Positions 55,387 through 64,000 of a stretch of DNA of 64,000 nucleotides are shown one piece after another. The translations under genes were made by a program, and so were the position numbers. How positions within the stretch are numbered: position 1 is the first letter of the stretch; every line of letters starts with the position of its first letter. This DNA is from Fremontodendron californicum. Taxonomy: Eukaryota; Streptophyta; Magnoliopsida; Malvales; Malvaceae. Location: contig JAULJL010000011.1 of the NCBI GenBank assembly GCA_030761205.1, forward strand, positions 10,654,501 through 10,718,500. The letters run 5' to 3'. Under the pieces are notes generated by a model. The model searched no databases. It was not told the DNA's origin and saw only the letters and a program-made list of their open reading frames with translations.

Positions 55387-56320
55387 ATATATCATGTTTG
55401 GTATTTGCCTACAAATATTCCAAGAGACAAAGACAAGAATTCTAAACAATAAATTATCCCCCTCAACCTTCTAAATTAAGCTTCTAAGCATTCACAATAT
55501 TTTCTACAAAAAGAATAGCATTTACAATGTTAATTCTATAAATGTATTTACAACATATATTCTTTCTTTTTTTCATTTTACATATAAAGATTCATTAAAT
55601 CTTATGAGCTATACAAGTGGAGAATATAGTTTCTTTTTTAGATTAAAGTCAACTATGTTACCAAATATTACAATTTAATCTTGCATTTTATCATTACACT
55701 TCACTTCACTTGTTTTTTGATTTTGGACAAAAATTAACTATCAAAGTAATACTATGAAATATCTTTTTTATTTAATTTAAACAAAATTTGAAGTACATTT
55801 GTATCCAAAAATGACTTGAAATTTTGCACTAGAAAAAATTGTAAATGTGAGAATTATAAAAATACCATGTTGAATTTTTTAACAAAATTTACATTTTTTT
55901 TAATTTTCTAGAAATTAAACAAATTTAACTTTTTATAGATTAAAAATATAATTTTTCATAAAATAAAAGAGATAAAATGTCAATTATTAAATATTTTGTA
56001 CTTTTCCAACACAACTTTTTCATAATAGCCACATGTACATTTTTATCCAACATGAGATGACCTGTCTTAATTTCTATTTTTTTCTAAAAAATTTCAAGGC
56101 ATAAAAAATATTTTACAAAATATTCCTAAATGTTCATTTTTGACCAAAAATTAACCAAAATAAATTACAGTGGTAAATTTCAACGCAATTGAAATATTGT
56201 AACAAAATATAATATTGAGTTATAGTACAATGATAAATTTTTCTTTAATATTTTTTTTTATTAATGAAAAAAAAAGCCCTTTGTTTTATATTACGAATCA
56301 TGTTCTAATTAGATAAGTGC
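55387..56320. other. AT-rich intergenic DNA, nothing recognised
   Basis: Strongly AT-rich with many A and T runs. No ORF, RNA gene or repeat could be supported. Confidence 0.6.
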
Positions 56321-56929
56321 AGGGACGGAGCTATATCTTTTTTTACGGGGGGCAACTTGAAAAAAATTATTTTAAATTTAAGCTATATTAATATAATATT
56401 ATTTAATTATTTTTATATTTTTATATTTTAAGCTAAATAAATTAGTTTAAATTTTATTTTCATAGAAATTATTAATTGTGTTATTGAATTTAAGGTTATT
56501 ATAATAACATACAAAATAAAAGTAAATAACCATGGAAAGAATTCATTTTACAAAAAGAAAAAATACATGAAGTTTATATTTTTGGTGCATCAAAGTGTTT
56601 GATCCAAAAAAAAAAAGGATTATATTTTGCCCTTCCAAAGTTATACTAAGTGCAAGAAAAAGATATTTGTATTAAAAAACAAAATACTATGTCGAAAAAG
56701 AAAATTTTGAAATTTATATTAGAACAACTAAGTAAATTTTGGACAAAAAAGTTGTTTAAATAAAATTGAAATATATAGATTAAAATGAAAATTTAAAAAA
56801 ATAAAAAATAAAAGGGCCAAATAATAATTAAAATAATAATTAAAAAAAAAAAAAACTTGATAAGTTAAAGGGTAATTTTCTAAAAGTTAAGGGAGCCATG
56901 GCCAATTTTCGACCCTAACTCTGTCCCTA
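56321..56929. mobile_element. Candidate non-autonomous element bounded by AGGGACGGAGCT-type ends
   Basis: AGGGACGGAGCT at the left and AACTCTGTCCCT at the right are imperfect inverted copies (two mismatches in 12). Next to them are ACGGGGGGCAAC and GGGAGCCATGGCC, a combination common at the ends of a high-copy plant repeat. Body AT-rich, non-coding. No target duplication recognised. Confidence 0.45.
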
Positions 56930-57299
56930 TATGAATGTGACAATAAATAAAATTAGCAATGTTCATTTTTTTTTTCAAAAACAAAAAAAGTTAATTTCTC
57001 AATTAAAGCATAAAATTAGTTGCATGGTATTGTGGATTTTTGAAAGAGTTCCTGTAAACAACAAGCTTTGTTAAAGAATTGAAAAAAAAAAAAGATAACC
57101 GAAATTAGTTGATAGGGGAGTGATTATAATTGATGATCATTGTAAAAGGTAATTGAAAGTGATTGATGGGTGGCAATGCCGGCAAGATTCATCATCTACT
57201 ATATATTAAGAGGTAATTAAAATTTTAATCTTAAGATATAAATATTTTTTATATCAATCTTTAAACTTTTACTTATAAATATTTAGTCATAAAAATTAT
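56930..57299. other. AT-rich DNA before element N
   Basis: No gene or structured repeat seen. The bases before the LTR of N are AAAATTATT; the partner target site is beyond the window. Confidence 0.6.
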
Positions 57300-60200
57300 T
57301 GTAGACACCTAATTTTTTCCAGACCATTAAAACAGGTATGTTTTCTTCCTAAATTGATGTTTAAGAATGTAAAAAGACTTTTTTCATCCTGCAGGTGATA
57401 CTCCGAGACTTAGTCTACGAAGGCGAGCATAAAAAGTCAAACTTAAAAAAGTCAACCCCGAAAAAACCCTAAAAGTCAACTACTAAAAAAGTCAACCCAC
57501 TTTCAAAATCAATATTTGAAGTTCAATTGAAAAATGGTGAAAGAATTTTGATAATCTGAGGTCTACATCAAAAGATATGGAGTTCGGAAGTTGGGTTATG
57601 GAGATTTAGTAGAAAAGAAACCCTAGTTCGGGAAATTTGGGAAAAAGTGCTTAAACGATCAAATTGGTCGAAATTGAAGGTTCCAAATGAAAGATAAGCA
57701 CTGACTACGGGTAATGGAGAAGCTACATGTTCGGGGGGCAAAAAGGTCATTTTACCCAAGAAACCGAAAAGGGCTTTTCTTGCCTTTTAAAAAAATGAAG
57801 AATGGGCTGGAAGATGAGGGGTCAGCCGGGAAAGGCCCAATGGTGGGCAAATATTTTCTGATTTTTAATCAAAAGGCCAACAATGAAGAGGAAGGTAGTT
57901 ATTTTTTTGATCAAGCCTTTGTAATTGAGCCACATGGACCAATGCATGAAGAGGGAGAATGTCAAAATAATGGCTTAAGATTCTTGAATAGATGTAATTG
58001 TGGATAGTTGATTACCTAATCTAAGGGTGATAATTTCACATTTTAAGCATCTTGGATTAATAGCCTTTGGATCAAAATTGGTTGAAAAAAAATGACAACA
58101 TGTTATCCATTTAGAAGGCCATTCGGCCACTACAAGGAAGGGGGGTCTCTTTTTCAGTTTGAGATTATTTACTCTTGTTTTGGCTGATTTTTCTCTCCAT
58201 TTTTGAAAGTCAAAAAGAAAAGTTTTGAAAAAAAAAAGAAAGTTAGAAGAGAAAAAGCTTGCAATATAGCTTATAGAGGTTGCTTTAAGCACCATACTCT
58301 TGCACTTTCCTTGATTTTATATTCTTGATTTGCTATTTTGATTGCTATTTTGGTGAGTTTCTTTTTATTTTCTTCTTTAAAATAAGTGTTTTTAAATTTC
58401 TCCTTTAAGTTCTTCTTTATACTTTCTTGAAAAAAGCTTTGAGAAATTTCTTTTCTTTTGTTTTTTTTTTGGTTGGCCGAATGGCTATTGTTTTGATATA
58501 GTTGCTGTTTGCATTTTTATTTCATGTTATTCATGATATTTAACAAGTTTTGATGCTTTAAATCTTCTTCAAATACATAAACATGAAACTTTTTTTTATT
58601 TGGTTGCTTGCTTGTTTCCATTTTTGAGTCTATTATCTTGATTTCATGTATATTTCACTTATCTTGCATTTTTGACTTTCTGTTTTCAAAATATTTAAGT
58701 TTGTTTATGTTTTACATTTTTTTAATCCATGTGTTTGTGAAAATGCCTATTGGTTTTCATGCCTTTACTTTATATTTGCACAATTTGAGTATTTTTCTTT
58801 AATCTTGCATGTTAGTATATCATGTGTTTGTGAAAATGCCAAGCTCATTTTAAAATATGGGACCATTCGGCCACTTCTCTCTTTTAAGCTTTGTGTGCGC
58901 ATTTTTGTTATGCTAGTTGATAGGTTTGCATTTTCATGATATTTGGTTGTGTATTTTGTTTAAGCATGCTATATGTTTGTGTTATTGCCATGCATTCTTT
59001 AGGTTTAGGATTGGTTTGCTTTGCAATGCATATTCATGCATTTTAGACCTAGGTTGCTTTAAATGCCATGCAAGTTCATTTAGGTCTAGATCATATTCTC
59101 TATGCCATGCATTTTTCATGTCATTTAGGTCTTAAATCATGAATTTCATGCATCATATTTGTTGCATTTTCATGCATTTCATGTCATTGCCACATGATTT
59201 ATGACTTAGACCAATCAATGGTTCAAAGTCATGCTCATTTTGAGCATACTTGTGAAAAATTAAAAAGTTGTCAAATTGATTATTCTACCTTTGTATTTTT
59301 TTTTTACTTTGCCAATTTTTGTCTAACTTTTCAAAAGTGTTAGCTACTGTTTTTGAGTCTTTTGGAGAGTCTCTAACATTTTTACTTTGATTTTTAAATG
59401 ATTTTATCAAAGGCAAAAAAAATGTCTTTTGGCAAAACAGGTTTTTCACCCAGTACTCATAGTTTCCATATTTTTCTGGGCTGTCATCTTTACTCAGAAA
59501 ATTAAGACGATTTTTTCTTGTGCAGTTTTACATGTCCTGAGTCTCTAGTATTTTTTTTTTTTTACATTTTTTTGAATTTTTAAAAATAGGGTAAAAATCG
59601 TGCTTTAAAACTAGACAGTAGAGGCTGAATTGAATTTGAAGGAAAATCAATTTTCTGTTTTGGTTAAGTTACTTAGAGGGGGCTGATTAGGATTTAACTA
59701 CTGACTTAGGGTAGCTTCTAAGCCTTTTTAAACTCTAAAAATTATTTTTTAAATCTCGGGTTAAGTGTGGTCATGTCCGGGATTTTAAACTTAGGAAATT
59801 AGAGCCGTTTAAAAAGGGTTTAGCTAAGTTTTTATTTTTAATCTAAGCTTTTCAAAATTGTTTTCAAACAATCACAAAGTATTTTGGTTTTAGAATATTT
59901 AATTTGATATATTTTCCTAAGGTAGGCGGATATCTTTTTAGATATACGGATTTTCTTAATTAAAAGAAAAAATACATTCTCATGCATTGCATTTTCCATA
60001 TTCATGCATACTATATAATATGTGATTTTTGCTATGATAATTTCCATGGTGTTGTTATTATTTATTATTTATATTTTGATGTTATGTTGTTTATTATATG
60101 GTTTTGAATATTTCATGATATCCTATGCTTTTTATTTAGTTATTTATTTTTGTCACATTATTTAGCATATACTATGTTCATGCATTATTATTTTCATGCA

Positions 60201-61331
60201 TATTATATGATAGCATTATTTTATGTTTATGTCATTTAGATTATATGCCATATCATTTATATTTTCCATGTCATTTAAATCATTTTATTCCATTTAGAAT
60301 ATATCATGTGCTTTAGGATATTCCATTACATTTAGAATATATTATGTTATCTAGGTCATTTCATTTCATTTAGAATATATTATGTCACTTAGGATATTTT
60401 ATTTCATTTAGAATATATCATATGACTTAGGATATTACATTTCATATAGAATATATCATGTTACCTAGGTCATTTCATTTAATTTAGAATATATCATATG
60501 ACTTAGGATATTTCATTTCATTTAGAATATGCTAAGACATTTAAATTATATCATACCATTTAGGTTGCATTATATTATCTAGACTTTGCTAAGTCATTTT
60601 ATTTATATCACACATATTCCTATTCAGATTTTTTTTTAAAATGTTTTGAGAAAGGTAATGATTTTCAATAAAATAAAGACATTCTCGAGTTAAAATAATT
60701 CATGAGTTCTCCGCCGGGTTTGTAGGGGAGGATATCATCAATTATCATTAATAACTGAATATCTTCTTTAAAATGAGAATGGTTCGGAAAATTTTCCAAA
60801 ATAATAAAAAATTTTATATTTTGCCACGCTTGTTGGGAAATATAGGAAAATTTTTAATTAATAAATTTCGGATCATTTTCAATAAAAAAAATGGAATTAT
60901 TTTTCTTTAAATTGAGAATTAACTTGAAATACCAATTAAAAATCGACTTTTTTACCGAGACTTGAGATAACACACGATTAATAAGGTACCGTTTTATATG
61001 GGCGTTGTGGGGGTGCTAATCCTTCCCCACACGTAACCGAGTCCCGAACCCGCTTCTTTGATTTCTCTGGTTTGAAACGCAGACTTGAAATTGGTTTTAA
61101 AAAAATATTTTAATTAATTTTAAAATATTTTATAAAATCGGTTTTAATAGGTGGCCGATCACACCTAGCCAAAAAAGATTGGTGGCAACTCCATGTCTTT
61201 TTCAAAGTTATTTTCAAAACCTTCGTTTTTCTAGAGGAATTAAGTCAATTTTTTCTCCTTTTTTTTTTAATGTCACGTTCAACGAAATATAAAGTCTCGC
61301 GATGAGACTTGTTATTTTTTAGGTTGCGACA
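57300..61331 (+). repeat. 5' LTR of element N with internal deletion
   Basis: Starts TGTAGACACCTAATTTTT and ends GGTTGCGACA. 4032 bp, shorter than its relatives because about 690 bp are missing at 57725-57728 (GAGAAGCTAC joins ATGTTCGGGG; compare 5285 and 5967 in the solo LTR). ORFs inside are chance frames. Confidence 0.9.
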
Positions 61332-61351
61332 ACTTGGCGACTCCATGGGGA
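61332..61351 (+). other. Primer-binding site of element N
   Basis: ACTTGGCGACTCCATGGGGA follows the LTR end; corresponds to the P and M sites with small changes. Confidence 0.75.
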
Positions 61352-62267
61352 TATTTAGAGAGTCAGGCCTACAATTAGTCATGTCTTATCAAAGTCTCGG
61401 TTTTGTTGGTTTAATTAATATTTAATTTTAATTCCCACATTTTTTTATAAAAAAAAGGAGAATTTGAAAATAATAAAATGCTTTTAAATATGTCCATATT
61501 CATGTGCATACATACTATAATTGTTCTCTGATTATTTTGGTGCATATTTTCATTTTTTGATTAATTAATGATTTATGTTGTTTAATTTTATCGGGGCATT
61601 TAGAATAAGGATTGTAGAATAGGTGGTGAAAGGTTTGTTGTTCTTCCTCAAACATTACACGTGCATTTGCATAACATGAGGCCTATACCCGAATTTTGTC
61701 CCTTTAAGTGGAAATAAAGTAGCTACACTCCCGTGATTAACTATCCGCATGGGTTTTCGAAGTATAAATTACCTAAGCTCTCGTGATTAACAATCCGCAT
61801 GGGCTAGGGAAATATACTCTAACGAATTGAACCCGTTTTTATCGGGGTGCTTTACTAGCTTTCACAGGCGACAGTGAGGAACAATTCGGGGCCTTTAGAA
61901 CTTTGTTCACCCGCATATAATGAGCCGTAGAGCCAACATAGGCGAAGCCCTGCTGAATTTTTATAGATATACCAAAGTTAGGAATACATGGAAGGACATT
62001 TCTAACCTTTTGTTACATATTTTACATTCCGATTAAGTTTTGCAAAACCGGGCGGTGATGAACGCACATCATTTCACCCGTAATAAATACCCCGTCCCAA
62101 AGGCGTCGTAATTCCGAATTTTCATTGGGATATTTGTTATATTATGTTGTTATTATTTGGTTTCTTCATCTTTACTGACTTGTTTCTTTTTCATGCATTT
62201 TTTGTGTCATCATAATGCATAGGGAAAATTATTGGCCTCGGGATAATCTTCAACCAAAAGGGTTTTC
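61352..62267 (+). other. Leader of element N
   Basis: Non-coding, collinear with the P leader: GTGATTAACTATCCGCATGG and GTGATTAACAATCCGCATGG (61731-61802) are the two hairpin units, followed by TTATCGGGGTGCTTTACTAG and AGTGAGGAACAATTCGGGGC. Confidence 0.75.
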
Positions 62268-64000
62268 ATGGAGGGTCAGGCTAGTTCGATAGTGGAAGAA
62301 CATGCAGGGGTATGGCAGTGGTTGGAGTCAGAGCAACGAAGAGATGTGGATTGTTTAAAGGAGAGATATATCAGTATTGCCAGAACGGGTAGATTTAGTT
62401 TACCGGCAAAATGATCTTCGGGGGTTGATGGATATTTGGAGTCAATGGGATGTGTCAGAAAAGAGGATTTTCACTCAGGTATATGGAGACATAGCATTGT
62501 TGATGCCGATTAAGATTAACAGTGAGTTGATTCGGGCTATGGTACATTTCTGGAATCCAGCATACCGATGTTTCACCTTAAACAAGGAAGACATGACACC
62601 GACCATAGAGGAATATTTGACTTTGTTACGTATTGAGGATGCTATCCCTGATCAGGTTTATTTAAAGGATTCAAAGACATTAGGTTTTAAAAAGAAATTA
62701 GCTAGGATCGTGGGAATGGATAGCAAATGGGTCGATGCACATGTGGTTAAAAAAGGGGAAAATGAGTGTATTCTTAGGATGCTCTCCAATCTTTGATCCG
62801 AAGTCACCCAAATAGAGAGACTGCTAGGGATATTTTTGCTTTAGCTGTATATGGTTTGGTTGTTTTCCCGGGGACACTGGGACGTGTCGAATTGGCCATA
62901 GTTGACCTTTTTGAGAAGTTAAGACATAAGATAGATCCGTCTGCAGCCATCATAGCAGAAACTATTCGATCTTTCAATTTTTGCAAAAGAGAAGGAAAAG
63001 GAAGATTCATGGGATGTATGTATCTCCTCTATGTTTGGATTCAGAGTCATTTTTGGAAGAGGGAGGATGTTTCTTTCAAACCATATTTGAAAACCCTAGT
63101 ACCAATCAATGAGTTCTTTAAGATAGATTGGCCCGAAGACAGAAATGAAAAGCAATGGATCAACCTGTTCCGAAATCTTAAGAGTGAATTGGTAACTCGG
63201 AGAGCTCGATGGATGATTACTATGCCGATATTATATAAATGTGGAGACAAGTCAGGAGTTCCACTACTCGAGATTTAGGGAGCCGTGAGCTACGCACCTC
63301 TGTTGGTGCAAAGACAGGTTGAGTCTTGGCAGTTCACACCAGTGACTCATGGACTAGCTCTATTGGAGTTCACCTATGGAGGAGAAGGTTACTCAGGAAA
63401 GGTGCGGGGAATAATTGAAGCATGGAAAAAGACCTTTCGGATAAAGGTAGCCAAATATGCTAACATCGTCACACCCAACTACCTATCATGGAGAGAAAGG
63501 AGGATTAATGGCAGGTTGTTGGCATCTAATGGGGAAGAAGTTCAGTTCTTGAGTTCACCACTGAAGGAAGTGCCATCAGAGTTAGAAATTGCAAGGGCAT
63601 AATTCGAAAAAGAAAAGGCCCAAATGAGCAAAAAGATTGCTTGGCTGTAAGAAGAGCTTGAGGACATGGAAAATAGGGAATCAGCTCGAGAAGGAGAAAA
63701 GGAAAAGATCAAGAGAGAAAGGGACATTGCTAAGAGTGATCTTCAAGAATTACACTTGGAGAACAAGAGGTACCGCTTCGAGCTCAGATTTGAGGGGACC
63801 CTCAAGACTTCCAGGGAATGGGAGCAAGAGGTCAAAAACCTCAAGAAGGAGAAGAACTATTGGAAAGAGAGAGCAAAGCATGAGGAAGCCCGAACCAATC
63901 AACTGGAGAAACAAGCTAAGCAAAGCTTACACGGTGATGCTTCTGCTGACATGTCAGAGGGCCGTGAACAAATAGGGGTCAGATTGAAGAGCAAGGCAAT
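62268..64000 (+). pseudogene. Element N ORF1 (decayed, runs off the window)
   Basis: The ATG at 62268 gives MEGQASSIVEEHAGVWQW and continues to a one-base frameshift near 62366. The next pieces are 62377-62796 (GLMDIWSQWDVSEKRIFTQV, INSELIRAMVHFWNPAY), a second one-base shift near 62785, 62793-63278 (DIFALAVYGLVVFPGTLG, IDPSAAIIAETIRSFNFCK) and 63285 onward (AVSYAPLLVQRQVESWQF), then a long coiled coil. The stop at 63276 is TAG where M has TGG. Relatives: M ORF1 (45779-47479). The leader immediately upstream and matching start suggest 62268 as the true start. Function unknown. Confidence 0.75.

Larger units (their letters stand above)
57300..64000 (+). mobile_element. Element N: Tat/Ogre-type retrotransposon (5' part only)
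   Basis: Plus-strand LTR, primer-binding site, leader and ORF1 are present; gag, pol and the 3' LTR would lie beyond base 64000. Same family as M and P by LTR, leader and ORF1. Confidence 0.85.

Overview
The window is repeat-dense nuclear DNA of a flowering plant. The evidence is Tat/Ogre-type and Athila-type Ty3/gypsy LTR retrotransposons, a plant-type cytokinin-activation enzyme (LOG family), and MITEs. The lineage looks eudicot; I cannot name a species. No ordinary host gene was found. Almost every long reading frame belongs to a retrotransposon.

Layout. (1) Element M, Tat/Ogre type, minus strand, is the outermost unit. Part of its 3' LTR is at 1-2428, its 3' untranslated region with a 72-bp tandem array at 2429-4858, its pol, gag-protease and ORF1 pseudogenes at 37788-47479, its primer-binding site at about 48308-48327 and its 5' LTR at 48328-53972. 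(2) Element P, same LTR family but plus strand, sits inside M. It has a truncated 5' LTR (10541-13896), primer-binding site, leader, two decayed gag modules without pol, a long 3' UTR with tandem arrays, polypurine tract and 3' LTR (32446-36993). (3) A solo LTR of the P family (4864-9413) has the 5-bp duplication CTCCC on both sides. The same LTR/CTCCC junction recurs at 36993/36994, and M sequence 9414-10543 repeats 36994-38120. This points to a tandem duplication closed at a 3-bp microhomology (10541-10543). (4) Element L (15383-24892, minus strand, target duplication CATAG) is nested in P and is very young, because its two 1.5-kb LTRs differ at only about four places. (5) 53973-57299 is AT-rich flanking DNA with three MITE-like elements. 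(6) Element N (57300 to the window end, plus strand) is a third Tat/Ogre element with 5' LTR, leader and a decayed ORF1.

The most interesting object is element L. Its gag and protease frames are nearly intact, but reverse transcriptase, RNase H and the integrase core are gone. An in-frame deletion joins the protease module directly to the integrase C-terminal tail. Behind this lie two intact same-strand genes not expected in such an element. One is a 178-residue basic, cysteine-containing protein resembling the nucleic-acid-binding proteins (Viral_NABP) of carla-like plant RNA viruses. The other is an intronless 215-residue LOG enzyme with its signature motif. Both cargo genes follow plausible 3' splice sites, and a good 5' splice site lies just before gag. 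This suggests retrovirus-like spliced messages for the cargo. The proposed reading, which is inference, is a trans-mobilised element carrying a possible silencing-suppressor-like protein and a cytokinin-activating enzyme.
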